Source: JBEKYH01 sp049511115 | Lineage (GTDB): Bacteria; Planctomycetota; Phycisphaerae; Tepidisphaerales; Tepidisphaeraceae | NCBI GenBank assembly: GCA_049511115.1 | Contig: JBEKYH010000001.1 | Span: forward strand, 1-33,706 | Direction: 5' to 3' | DNA length: 33,706 bases | Part shown: positions 1-8,460 of the stretch, piece by piece | Layout of the letters: each line of letters starts with the position of its first letter | Position numbering within the stretch: position 1 is the stretch's first letter | Translations under genes and position numbers: made by a program | Notes under the pieces: generated by a model | The model's input: the letters and a program-made list of their open reading frames with translations, nothing else | Told to the model about the DNA's origin: nothing | Database searches by the model: none

Positions 1-1380
1 GGCTTTGTGGTTTCCGACCTCGGCGGCGTCAACACCATGGTGCAGAGCCAAAAGGGGCAGATGAGCGTCTTGGACGCCGTGGCCAAGTCCGTCAGCGCCG
101 GCTGCGATTTCTCCGACAAGGAGTTCATGGACAACATCCCCGCCGCGGTGACACAGGGCAAGCTATCCGAGGATCGCCTCGATGATGCCGTCTTCCGTGT
201 CATGCGCGTCCGCTTCCGTCTGGGGGAATTTGATCCGCCGGCAATGGTTCCCTATAGCAAGATCACCACGGACGTTATTTGCAGCCCCGAGCATCGCGCG
301 CTGTCACTCAAGATCGCCCATGAATCGATCGTGCTGCTGAGTAACAAGGACAACTTCCTGCCGCTGGATCGGAGCAAGCTCAAGACGATTGCAGTCATCG
401 GGCCGCATGCCAATATCTTCACGGCCGGCGGATACAGCGGGAAAGCGCTTAATCCGGTGACGCCGTTGCAGGGGATCAAGAATCGCGCGGGCGCGGGGAT
501 TCAGATTCTCTACACCCAGGGCGGGCAGATCACCACGGGCGGACGGCGCGGCGGGCCGCCTTTCGATGCCGCGGCGGAACTCGCCAACGCCGTGGATATA
601 GCGAAGAAGGCTGACGTAGCCATCCTCTACGTCGGCACCAGCCTCGCCGTCGAGGCCGAAGACCGCGATCGCACCGCGCTCGGCCTGCCCGGCAATCAGC
701 AGCAGCTTGTGGATGCGGTGATTGCCGCCAATCCGAAAACCGTCGTCGTGGAAATGAACGCCGGCCCGTTGGCCGTGCCGTCCATCGCGCAGAACGCTGC
801 CGCGTTAGTCGAAGCCTGGTGGGGGGGCGAGGAAGGCGGCAACGCCATGGCGGATGTTCTCTTTGGCGATGTCAATCCCAGCGGTCACATGCCCCTGACG
901 GTCTACGCCTCGGCCGACCAGGTTCCGCCGCAGGATGAATACGACATTTCCAAAGGCTTCACCTACATGTACCTCAAGGACAAGCCGCTCTTCGCGTTCG
1001 GCCACGGCCTGAGTTACACGCAGTTCAAATATGACAATCTGCAATTTGCGTCCAAGGCGATCAAAGATGACGGCACGGTGAGCGTTAGCTTCGACATCTC
1101 CAACACCGGCCAGCGCGCCGGCGATGAAGTCGCCCAGTTATACGTCCATCAGGTGAAATGCAGCGTGGTGCGCGCCGCCAAGGAACTCCGCGGGTTTCAG
1201 CGCGTCTCCCTCCAGCCCGGCGAGAAGAAGACCATCACGCTTCAGGTGCCCGCTGAAAAGCTGGCCTTTTATGATGAAACCGTCCACAAGTTCGTCGTTG
1301 AGCCGGGCATGTTCGACGTGATGGTCGGCAGCGCCTCGGACGACATTCGCCTGGCGGACCAGATTGAGGTCACAAAATAG
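1..1380 (+). CDS. GH3 beta-glycosidase, C-terminal part (5' end outside window)
   Basis: Family GH3 exo-acting beta-glycosidase (beta-glucosidase, beta-xylosidase or arabinofuranosidase type). The frame is open to the first base, so this is a 459-residue fragment of a larger protein. The first codons read GFVVSDLGG, which matches the block holding the GH3 catalytic Asp nucleophile, so the N-terminal TIM barrel lies mostly upstream of the window. What remains is the alpha/beta sandwich domain, including the EAEDRDR stretch where the family places its acid/base region, the block around NPSGHMPLT and FAFGHGLSY, and a fibronectin-III-like C-terminal domain (roughly the last 100 residues). A Gly/Arg-rich insert (TTGGRRGGPP) sits near 530-560. 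The next gene on the same strand encodes a GH106 enzyme, which suggests joint action on plant glycans. The family is secure; the substrate is not readable from this fragment. Confidence 0.93.
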   Translation, partial: GFVVSDLGGVNTMVQSQKGQMSVLDAVAKSVSAGCDFSDKEFMDNIPAAVTQGKLSEDRLDDAVFRVMRVRFRLGEFDPPAMVPYSKITTDVICSPEHRALSLKIAHESIVLLSNKDNFLPLDRSKLKTIAVIGPHANIFTAGGYSGKALNPVTPLQGIKNRAGAGIQILYTQGGQITTGGRRGGPPFDAAAELANAVDIAKKADVAILYVGTSLAVEAEDRDRTALGLPGNQQQLVDAVIAANPKTVVVEMNAGPLAVPSIAQNAAALVEAWWGGEEGGNAMADVLFGDVNPSGHMPLTVYASADQVPPQDEYDISKGFTYMYLKDKPLFAFGHGLSYTQFKYDNLQFASKAIKDDGTVSVSFDISNTGQRAGDEVAQLYVHQVKCSVVRAAKELRGFQRVSLQPGEKKTITLQVPAEKLAFYDETVHKFVVEPGMFDVMVGSASDDIRLADQIEVTK

Positions 1381-1403
1381 TTCGCTCGCCACTTTGCCTG
1401 CCG

Positions 1404-1430
1404 CCTCCAACGCGTTGATGCCATTGGAGG
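1404..1430. other. Small inverted repeat between the GH3 and GH106 genes
   Basis: CCTCCAA at 1404-1410 is mirrored by TTGGAGG at 1424-1430, giving a perfect 7-bp stem with a 13-nt loop. It lies just after the GH3 stop. There is no U-run behind it, so a classical intrinsic terminator is not supported. It could be an mRNA processing or stability element, or chance. Confidence 0.3.
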
Positions 1431-1508
1431 TATAAGTGATTGGCAGCCTTGAATTAGCCCCGTCTACGGTCTTTGTGCGCCTGCGCTAAATGCGAACGGA
1501 GAAGGATC

Positions 1509-4295
1509 ATGAAAAGCTTGCGTGTGTTTCTCTGCTGTTTCTTCGTGATGGTCGGCACATCGAAGGTCCTCGCCGCCGGTGACACGGCGCAGCTTCAGCA
1601 GGCGTTCGATCAGCCTGCCGATAACACGAAGATTAAAGTCCGCTGGTGGTGGTACGGGCCGGCGGTCACTAAGCCGATGATCGACCACGAATTAGAGACC
1701 ATGAAGGCCGGCGGAATCGGCGGATTCGAGGTGCAGCCGACCTATCCGCTTTCAGTGGATGGCGAGTTGCCGGGCGTTCACAACATCAAGTTCCTCTCTC
1801 CCGAATTCTTTGACATGCTCAATTACACGGCCGCCAAAGCCAAGGAACTGGGCCTGAGCATGGAACTGACCATGGGCAGCGGCTGGCCCTATGGCGGGCC
1901 GATGTTCACGGCCTCCGAGGGGGCGGGAAGAATCCTCACCCAAAACGGCAGCGCTCCTGCCGGCGCCAAAACGGTTCCTCTTCCCGAGCCATTGAGAGAC
2001 GGGCAAACACTCGTTGCCGCGGCTGCCATCCCGTCCGGCGCGGCGGTCAATCCGAGCACCGTGCGAGCCATGAAGATCGTGGACGGCGTCGCCCAGGTTC
2101 CCGACGGCATGACCGGGCCGATCGACGTGCAATTTTACATCTCCGGCCGCACCGGAATGCAGGTCAAGCGACCGGCCATGGGCGCTGAGGGGAATGTGAT
2201 CGACCATCTCAGCAAATCGGTCGTGGACAAATTCATCCAGGAAGTGGCCGAGCCGGAAATCAAAGCCTGCGGGGACAATCCGCCGCATTCCATTTTCTGC
2301 GACAGCCTGGAAGTCGGCGGCGAGGACTGGACGGATAATTTACTGGCCGATTTCCAGCAGCGCCGCGGGTATGACTTGACGCCTCTCCTGCCGGCGCTGT
2401 TTGTCGATACGTTCCCCAAGGCCATGGACATCCGCCATGACTGGGGACATACCCTGACCGACGATTTTGACGACTATTTCAATAAGCAGATGACCGCGCT
2501 GGCTCATAAGTATCACACGCTCTTCCGCGAGCAGGCGTACGGTTCTCCGTCGGCGGCGCAGTATGTTTATACCGACACGGACCTTCCCGAGGGCGAGCAA
2601 TTCACGTGGCGATCGTACGGCAACACGCGCTACGCCGCGTCGGCGACGCACCTGATGGGCGTGCCGGTCAATTCGTCGGAGACTTTCACCTGGCTGCATC
2701 AGGTCGTCTTCCGGGCCACGCCGCTGGACATCAAAGCCGAAGCCAGCCTCCATTTCCTGCAGGGAGTCAATCAGATTTCCTGCCACGGCTGGCCGTCCAC
2801 CGCGCCGGGCGTGAGCTATCCCGGCTGGAGCTTTTACGCGGCGGCCGTTTTCAATGATAAGAACCCCTGGTTCATCGCCATGCCGGATGTGGCCAAATAC
2901 CTGCAGCGCTGCAGCAGCATGTTGCGCCAGGGCCAGCCGGCCAATGATGTTGCCCTTTATCTGGCCGACTCCGACGCCTGGGCCAGTTTCACACCCGGGA
3001 GCATCAGCGTTACCGGTGACACGGCGCGCTATATCGGCAATTCCGTCGGCACGATCATCGACGCCGGCTACAACATGGATTTCTTTGACGATGGAATGCT
3101 CGATCGCCTGGGCAAAGTGGATGGCGGATCGCTGGCGTTCGGCGCTTTGAAATACAAGATTGTTATCCTGGTGGGCGCGCAGCGGGTTCCGCTCACCACC
3201 ATGCGCCAACTGGAAACAATGGCCAAAAACGGCGGCACTGTCGTGGCCCTTCATAGCGTGCCGACCGTCGCGCCGGGATACCTGGCCACCGAAGCCGATC
3301 AGCAGGAATTCCAGGGCATCGTGAAGCGCCTGTTCACCGATCCCAATGCAACCGGCCTTGTCGTCCAGAACGACGGCGACCTTGCCGCGGCTCTGCATAA
3401 GCGCCTTGCCCCTGATGTCGCGTTTTCGCCTGGCAGCCCTGATCTTGGCGTTGTTCATCGCCATGCCGACGGGGGCGAGGCGTATTTCATTGCCAACACG
3501 GGCAATACGCCCAAGACCATGACGGCAACCTTCCGCGTCGAAGGAATGAATGCCGAAGAGTGGGATCCGACATCCGATACGGTGAAGCCTGTTGCGGTGA
3601 TCGACCATCCCGCCGGCGGCGAGACCATTTCCATGAACCTCCCCGCCTACGGCACGACTTTCATCGTCTGGACCAATCGGTCATTGCCCGCCACGACCAC
3701 CGGCGCCGTGGCGGCTGTGCCCGCGCCTCTGGACCTGAGCAACAACTGGAACGTCGCCTTCAGCGATATGTACGGTGACGTGCCGAGCCCGGAGACGATG
3801 GACACGCTCCACTCCTGGACCGACGACGCGGCGACCAAAGGCTTTTCCGGCGTGGGAAGTTACACCAAGACGGTTACCGTTACTCCCGACATGCTCGCCC
3901 CGGGGGTGAAACTCACCATGACTTTCGGCGATGGCAAGCCCCTCGCCCGCGCCGGCGGGCGCGGGGGCAGCGGGACCCTGGCCTTGATGGATTCGCCCGT
4001 CCATGAAGCGGCCGTTGTCTACATCAATGGCAAGCAGATCGGCTCCGTCTGGGCGCCGCCGTACACGCTCGACGTGACCGGCGCGCTAACGCCGGGCGAC
4101 AACCAGATGCGCATTGACGTGGGCAATCTGGCCATCAATTACATGGCCACCCACGGATTCCCCAATTACAACCTGCAGGCAATTCGCGCCAAATTCGGAA
4201 ATCGCTTTGATCCGCAGGGAATCCAGAATCTTCAGCCGATTGCGGCGGGCCTGGTGGGACCCATTAAGATTGTGGCCAGAGGTGGGAATTACTGA
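1509..4295 (+). CDS. Exported GH106-type alpha-L-rhamnosidase
   Basis: Predicted secreted or periplasmic glycoside hydrolase of the GH106 alpha-L-rhamnosidase type (928 aa), releasing terminal L-rhamnose from pectic rhamnogalacturonan or rhamnosides. I chose the ATG at 1509 because it follows a strong GGAGAAGG ribosome-binding site and opens a clean signal peptide (MKSLRVFLCCFFVMVGTSKV, cleavage near residue 23); an upstream in-frame ATG at 1473 lacks both. Typical features are RWWWYG (residues 45-50), the block GGIGGFEVQP, MELTMGSGWPYGGP (about 118-131), FCDSLEVGGEDW (about 263-274) and, near the C-terminus, a jelly-roll segment with VYINGKQIGSVWAPPYTLDV. A Gly/Arg-rich insert (ARAGGRGGSG) interrupts the C-terminal sandwich. 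The stop is one base before the ATG of the following regulator gene. The family call is good; the natural substrate is inferred from the neighbouring CE12 esterase. Confidence 0.88.
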   Translation: MKSLRVFLCCFFVMVGTSKVLAAGDTAQLQQAFDQPADNTKIKVRWWWYGPAVTKPMIDHELETMKAGGIGGFEVQPTYPLSVDGELPGVHNIKFLSPEFFDMLNYTAAKAKELGLSMELTMGSGWPYGGPMFTASEGAGRILTQNGSAPAGAKTVPLPEPLRDGQTLVAAAAIPSGAAVNPSTVRAMKIVDGVAQVPDGMTGPIDVQFYISGRTGMQVKRPAMGAEGNVIDHLSKSVVDKFIQEVAEPEIKACGDNPPHSIFCDSLEVGGEDWTDNLLADFQQRRGYDLTPLLPALFVDTFPKAMDIRHDWGHTLTDDFDDYFNKQMTALAHKYHTLFREQAYGSPSAAQYVYTDTDLPEGEQFTWRSYGNTRYAASATHLMGVPVNSSETFTWLHQVVFRATPLDIKAEASLHFLQGVNQISCHGWPSTAPGVSYPGWSFYAAAVFNDKNPWFIAMPDVAKYLQRCSSMLRQGQPANDVALYLADSDAWASFTPGSISVTGDTARYIGNSVGTIIDAGYNMDFFDDGMLDRLGKVDGGSLAFGALKYKIVILVGAQRVPLTTMRQLETMAKNGGTVVALHSVPTVAPGYLATEADQQEFQGIVKRLFTDPNATGLVVQNDGDLAAALHKRLAPDVAFSPGSPDLGVVHRHADGGEAYFIANTGNTPKTMTATFRVEGMNAEEWDPTSDTVKPVAVIDHPAGGETISMNLPAYGTTFIVWTNRSLPATTTGAVAAVPAPLDLSNNWNVAFSDMYGDVPSPETMDTLHSWTDDAATKGFSGVGSYTKTVTVTPDMLAPGVKLTMTFGDGKPLARAGGRGGSGTLALMDSPVHEAAVVYINGKQIGSVWAPPYTLDVTGALTPGDNQMRIDVGNLAINYMATHGFPNYNLQAIRAKFGNRFDPQGIQNLQPIAAGLVGPIKIVARGGNY

Positions 4296-4296
4296 C

Positions 4297-4653
4297 ATGG
4301 CAAGGACATTTGATGAACTGGTAAAGCGGACGACGACCAAGCATACGCGGGAGCTTGCGGCCAAGCGGACGCGAGAACTGCTTGGTGAACTGCTGATCAG
4401 CGAGGTGCGCAGACTAAGCGGTAAGAGCCAGCGTCAGTTGGCGCGGGAGCTTGGGATCAAGCAGCCGAGCCTGTCCAAGCTGGAAAAGCAGTCGGATATG
4501 CAGATTTCGACGTTGCGCCGCATCGTGGCAGCGCTGGGCGGGGAACTGGAAGTATTTGCTCGGTTTCCCAAGGGCAGTGTCAAGATTGACCAGTTTGAAA
4601 AAACGAGCCGTTTGCGTGGTCATTCCATTCCGTCCGAATTGCAGCTCGTATGA
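4297..4653 (+). CDS. XRE-family HigA-like transcriptional regulator without a visible toxin
   Basis: A 118-aa helix-turn-helix protein. The HTH is clear at about residues 44-66 (SQRQLARELGIKQPSLSKLE), followed by the conserved tail ISTLRRIVAALGGELEVFARFP seen in antitoxins of HigB/Gp49-type toxin-antitoxin modules and in stand-alone XRE regulators. In those modules a roughly 100-aa toxin gene normally lies immediately upstream. Here the upstream neighbour is the GH106 gene, whose stop codon is one base away, and nothing toxin-like is found downstream before the convergent CE12 gene. The ATG at 4297 is chosen because the protein then begins exactly where the family begins; the reading frame runs further upstream only as an overlap of GH106. 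The Shine-Dalgarno sequence is weak, so translation may be coupled to GH106. It may be an orphan antitoxin, or a regulator co-opted for the glycoside hydrolase operon. Confidence 0.85.
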   Translation: MARTFDELVKRTTTKHTRELAAKRTRELLGELLISEVRRLSGKSQRQLARELGIKQPSLSKLEKQSDMQISTLRRIVAALGGELEVFARFPKGSVKIDQFEKTSRLRGHSIPSELQLV

Positions 4654-4714
4654 AGACAGCAACCCGGAAGCTGTCGCATAAACAAACTCGGGATGTTTGT
4701 ACGCAGCCTAACGA

Positions 4715-6043
4715 TCATCCGCCGCGAGCGGGCGTCGGAGCCGCCCCAGCTCCTCCCCGGCGCGCGCCGCCTCGCCCGCCACCGCTCCGCGGGTCGGGGG
4801 GAAGCTTGAAGGCATCGGGCATGGGATCGGGATGACTCGGATCAAACGTTCCCGCGTCGTCGCGCAGGTATTTGACCAGGTCCAGCTTATCCTGCTTGAT
4901 CCCCTCCACGACGCAGCGCGACAGCAGGTATCCGCCGTAGGTATTGGGATGGGTGCCGTCGTTGAAGGCGCGGCCGACCAGACTGGGACCCAGGGCGAGG
5001 TAGACGTCGATGCTCATGCCGTTGAGGTCGATCGCGGGGCAGCCGAATTCCGCCGCCGCTGCCAGCGCCGCCTTGGGATACGCGCCAAGGCTGTCGGCCG
5101 TTTTGCTGTCGGATCGACGGCCCATGGCCGACACGATCACCGGCGTCGCCCCCTTGGCCTTTGACTCAGCGGCATATTGTTTGAGCAGGTCTTTGAACTC
5201 GGTGTCGGCGGGGGCGTAGGTCGATGAAAAATCCTCGTCGGGATAAATGTTGTTGTTGCCGCTCTTCTTCATGTCGTTGGTGCCGAATTGCATGAAGACG
5301 TAGTCGCCCGGCTTGAGTTGGCTGAGGATTTTGTCCCACCTCCGCTCCGCCGGCCGCCGGAATGCCTTGAGCGTCTCCCCGCTCTCGGCGTGATTGGAGA
5401 CGGCCACATCCGCTGTGAACCAGCGCGGCAGGCTCTGGGCCCACGATCCGCCCGGCTCGGTCGGCTGGTCGGTGACGGTGGAGTCGCCGATGACGTAGAC
5501 CGTCGGCACGTTTACCTGGTCAATGGATATTTGCCTCACGGAAGGATGATCGCCGCTGAATTCCAGGGTGAGCTTGTTGTCCCAGTTGAGCGAGCCGATT
5601 TCGCGGCTGTCCAGCCCGACCGCGCCGCCGGTGGAAATTTCCGGCCGGCGCACGTTGACGGCGAATGATTCCGACTTCGATTCTCCCGCGGCGGTGTGAA
5701 TCTGTTCCAGCATTAGGCGGCGCGATTCCGCCTTGACGGTGGTGGTTGAGTCGGCCGCGCCGCCCAGAACAACGGTGACCTTGTAATTGCCTTCGGGAAC
5801 GGCAACGGAAAAATAGAACGGTTTGCCGCTGGAGTCGTCCTGTTTCGTTCCCAGATCAAATCCAAACCCCGCATCCGCGGAGTAAACCGCACTTTCAGGG
5901 ACGGTGAGCGCCTTGGCGTTGTCTGAACCATTGGCGCCAAATACGAAACTGGCCGGCATTGGCATCTCAGCGGCAACGACAGCCGGGCAAAATGGCAGCA
6001 TGGCCAACGCGGCCAGAGAGACGGCGGTTTGAAGCTTCATCAT
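4715..6043 (-). CDS. Exported rhamnogalacturonan acetylesterase-like SGNH hydrolase (CE12)
   Basis: Secreted carbohydrate esterase of the CE12/SGNH type (442 aa), expected to remove acetyl groups from the rhamnogalacturonan backbone of pectin. The start at 6043 follows GGAG by nine bases and gives a signal peptide ending near VVAAE (residues 22-26). Residues about 30-175 form a beta-rich domain often found before the catalytic part. The SGNH blocks are visible: VIGDSTVTD with nucleophile Ser188, the Gly in SGET, QFGTNDMKK with Asn256, and NDGTHPN with Asp362 and His365. All catalytic residues are therefore present. The last 25 residues (about 418-442) are a Gly/Arg/Ala/Pro-rich tail unrelated to the fold. 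It is the last gene of the long - strand run, 45 bases after the esterase upstream of it, and is convergent with the XRE regulator. Confidence 0.9.
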   Translation of the reverse strand: MMKLQTAVSLAALAMLPFCPAVVAAEMPMPASFVFGANGSDNAKALTVPESAVYSADAGFGFDLGTKQDDSSGKPFYFSVAVPEGNYKVTVVLGGAADSTTTVKAESRRLMLEQIHTAAGESKSESFAVNVRRPEISTGGAVGLDSREIGSLNWDNKLTLEFSGDHPSVRQISIDQVNVPTVYVIGDSTVTDQPTEPGGSWAQSLPRWFTADVAVSNHAESGETLKAFRRPAERRWDKILSQLKPGDYVFMQFGTNDMKKSGNNNIYPDEDFSSTYAPADTEFKDLLKQYAAESKAKGATPVIVSAMGRRSDSKTADSLGAYPKAALAAAAEFGCPAIDLNGMSIDVYLALGPSLVGRAFNDGTHPNTYGGYLLSRCVVEGIKQDKLDLVKYLRDDAGTFDPSHPDPMPDAFKLPPDPRSGGGRGGARRGGAGAAPTPARGG

Positions 6044-6088
6044 CGCGGTGTGCTCCGGTAGGTTCAAAGGGCTGGGCGGCTGATATTC

Positions 6089-6970
6089 TCAGCGCGGCGG
6101 GGCGTTATCGGATTTCTTCAAAAACCCGGTCGTCACAAGCCATTCCTGGAAGCGGAAGGGCCATTCATTGGAAGCGGCCGTGCTGCGCGGTCGATAGCCG
6201 AAACCGTGGCCGGTCTTGGCGTAAATGTGCAGCTCGACGGGCACGTTGGCGCGCTTAAACAGAAGATAAACGTTGGGCATGCCTTCTGAAATGTCAGGGC
6301 GATCATTGGCGCCGCAGAGGAGAAACGCGGGCGGCGAGTCCTTGGTGGGCACAATGGCCTTGGAGTTGCCGGGATACATCAGGCCCTGGAATGCGGGCTT
6401 GCAGCCGAAGCGGTCGATCGGGTCTGTTGCATCCGAGGCGCCGTCATCGTGTTTCTCGACGAGGAGATTGACCAGTTCGCCGCCGGCGGAGAATCCAATG
6501 ATTCCCAGTTTAGCCGGATCAACGTTCCACTCGGCGGCGCGGCTTTCCACCAGCCGCATGGCCCGCTGCGTGTCGCCAAGTTCGTCGTCCATGGTGTAGG
6601 TGGAACCCTTTTCTCGGGAGAGGCGATAGGTCAGGACGAATCCGGCGATGCCGCGGTCGGCGAGCCATTGGCCGACGTAGCAACCCTCGCTGTCATAGGA
6701 GAGCTGGTAGTGCCCGCCGCCGGGGGCGATGAGCACGCCCACGCCGGTGGCATGGGCCTTGTCGGGCAGGAAGACGGTGATGCTCGGCTTGTTGACGCCG
6801 GTCACCACGCGCTCGCCGTTGGCGCCGACCTTCACATTTTCGTCAGCCGTCTTTCCCTCGGCGTGCGGTGCGCCGCCGGGCCAGAGCAGCAGCACCGGGG
6901 GTCCGTCGGCCGCCCTCACAGTGGTCGCCGACAGCATCACCAGGGCCGACAGCAAGGCTGCGATTTTCAT
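6089..6970 (-). CDS. Exported alpha/beta-hydrolase esterase (acetyl-xylan/feruloyl esterase-like)
   Basis: Periplasmic or secreted alpha/beta-hydrolase (293 aa) of the BD-FAE/acetyl-xylan-esterase-like group that removes acyl decorations from plant polysaccharides. A signal peptide (MKIAALLSALVMLSATTVRA) precedes the catalytic domain. The oxyanion region is PGGGHY (about residues 83-88), the nucleophile elbow is GFSAGG with Ser161, the acid is probably Asp223 in CGANDRPD, and the base is His255 in KTGHGFG. A strong GGAGG lies eight bases before the ATG. The gene sits 26 bases after DUF1552 and 45 bases before CE12 on the same strand, so all three are probably co-transcribed. It is a paralogue of the esterase at 16207-17178. 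The exact ester cleaved cannot be read from sequence. Confidence 0.87.
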   Translation of the reverse strand: MKIAALLSALVMLSATTVRAADGPPVLLLWPGGAPHAEGKTADENVKVGANGERVVTGVNKPSITVFLPDKAHATGVGVLIAPGGGHYQLSYDSEGCYVGQWLADRGIAGFVLTYRLSREKGSTYTMDDELGDTQRAMRLVESRAAEWNVDPAKLGIIGFSAGGELVNLLVEKHDDGASDATDPIDRFGCKPAFQGLMYPGNSKAIVPTKDSPPAFLLCGANDRPDISEGMPNVYLLFKRANVPVELHIYAKTGHGFGYRPRSTAASNEWPFRFQEWLVTTGFLKKSDNAPPR

Positions 6971-6996
6971 TCGTTGTTCCTCCCGCTCGCGGGACT

Positions 6997-8460
6997 TTAG
7001 ATATTGGCGAGTCGTCCGGTCGAATCGCCGAAGCGCGCCAGGCCGCCTGCGCCCATTTTGTCCATCAGGCTGAGATAAAGATTGGTGACGGGCGTGGATT
7101 GATGCTGAATGTAGCGCCCGGGCGTCAGCGCTCCGCCCCCTGCGCCGGCGAGAATAATCGGCAGATTCGTGTGCGTGTGCCGGTTGCCATCGGCATGGCC
7201 CGAGCCGTAGATAATCATTGAATTGTGCAGCAGCGAATTACCGTCAACGTCCTGGGTCTGGTCCATCTTGTTCAGGAAGTAAGCCAGTTGCTGGACATAC
7301 CAATGATCGATCACGCAGGTTTTGGCGATCAAATCAGGTTGATTGCGATGGTGCGTGCAGAAGTGGTGGCCCTCGGGAATGCCGATCTCGTTGAAATCGC
7401 GGTTGTTTCCATCTCCGGAAATCATGAACGTCGCGACGCGGGTGTTGTCGGTCAGGAAGGCCAGATGGAGCATGTCGAAGTTCAGGCGGACGTATTCGGT
7501 GAAACTGGCCGGGATGGCGGCGTCGGGCGTGGGGGCATCGCCGGCGGTGTGTTTGGCGTAGGATTTTTCGATGCGCTCAATGCGCTGTTCGATCTCGCGC
7601 ACGTTGGTGAGGAACTGGTCGAGCTTGTGGTTGTCGCCGCCGGAGATTTGCCGCTGAAGGCTCTGCGTGTCTTCGGCCACAAAGTCGAGAATCGACTGCT
7701 GCTGGCGCTGCCGCATGATGAGGTTTTGTGTGCGATCCTTGGGGGAGCCGGCGCCGAAGAGACGCTCGAAAAGCAGGCGGGGATTCACCTCGGGGGTCAT
7801 CGGCGTGGTGGGGGAGCTCCAGGCCAGGTTGTGCTCGTAAATGCAGCTATAGCCGGTGTCGCAAGCGCCGGCGTTGCGGACCGTGTCGCAGGAGATTTCC
7901 AGGGACGAGTAGGGGGTGACATGGCCGACGTTCTTGGCAATGACCTGATCGAAGGAAATTCCCGAATAATAGTCGCGGCCGGCAGTCTTCTTGATGCGCA
8001 CGCCGGAAAGGAAGGTGCTGTTGGCGCGGGCATGGTCGCCGCCGCCGTCAGGGCCGGGGTTGGCGGACACGTCGTCCAGGCCGCCGAGAATCTGCATCTT
8101 GTATTTGAGCGACTCCAGGGGCTCCATGGTCTTATTGAGCGCGAAGGTCTCGCCGGCGCCGGTGGGCCACCAGTTGGCGGGGATGGCGCCATTGGGGAAG
8201 TAGATGACGGCGGTGCGAAGGGGAGCGCCTGTGGCGGTTACCGCGGCGCCGGCAGCGCCCGAGGCCGCTGCACCCGCCGCCGCTTCGCTCGTGGCCCCGG
8301 AGGCCGCCGAAACCAGCGGCCGAGGCAGCAGTGATTCCAAAGCCGGAAGGGCGATGCAGACACCCAGGCCCTTTAAAAAACGCCGGCGGTTCATGGCGTG
8401 AAATCGCTCGGCTCGCACGTCACGGTTTGACCGGGGGGAGTTTGTATGGGACGGGTTCAT
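6997..8460 (-). CDS. DUF1552 protein with Tat signal
   Basis: A 487-aa DUF1552 family protein, a planctomycete/verrucomicrobial family of unknown biochemical role. A twin-arginine motif, MNRRRFLKGLG (from Met23), precedes a hydrophobic stretch, so the protein is expected to be folded in the cytoplasm and exported by Tat, which is usual for metal- or cofactor-containing proteins. An Ala/Gly-rich linker (about residues 52-78) leads to the conserved family start, VIYFPNGAIPANWWPTG. Other typical blocks are DHARANSTFLSGVRIKK, SLEISCD, and STFMISGDGNNRDF-like and YGSGHADGN segments. The ATG at 8460 overlaps the stop of the preceding DUF1592 gene as ATGA, which supports this start and translational coupling; Met23 is an alternative. 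No enzymatic activity should be assumed. Co-occurrence with DUF1592 suggests the two act together. Confidence 0.9.
   Translation of the reverse strand: MNPSHTNSPRSNRDVRAERFHAMNRRRFLKGLGVCIALPALESLLPRPLVSAASGATSEAAAGAAASGAAGAAVTATGAPLRTAVIYFPNGAIPANWWPTGAGETFALNKTMEPLESLKYKMQILGGLDDVSANPGPDGGGDHARANSTFLSGVRIKKTAGRDYYSGISFDQVIAKNVGHVTPYSSLEISCDTVRNAGACDTGYSCIYEHNLAWSSPTTPMTPEVNPRLLFERLFGAGSPKDRTQNLIMRQRQQQSILDFVAEDTQSLQRQISGGDNHKLDQFLTNVREIEQRIERIEKSYAKHTAGDAPTPDAAIPASFTEYVRLNFDMLHLAFLTDNTRVATFMISGDGNNRDFNEIGIPEGHHFCTHHRNQPDLIAKTCVIDHWYVQQLAYFLNKMDQTQDVDGNSLLHNSMIIYGSGHADGNRHTHTNLPIILAGAGGGALTPGRYIQHQSTPVTNLYLSLMDKMGAGGLARFGDSTGRLANI

Noticed and set aside
2340..3608. 422-codon open frame on the - strand
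   Set aside because: It lies wholly antisense to the GH106 gene and shows His/Arg/Gly-rich sequence with no recognisable domain, typical of GC-rich shadow frames.
7225..8334. 369-codon open frame on the + strand
   Set aside because: Antisense to DUF1552, Gly/Val-rich, and without motif or ribosome-binding support.
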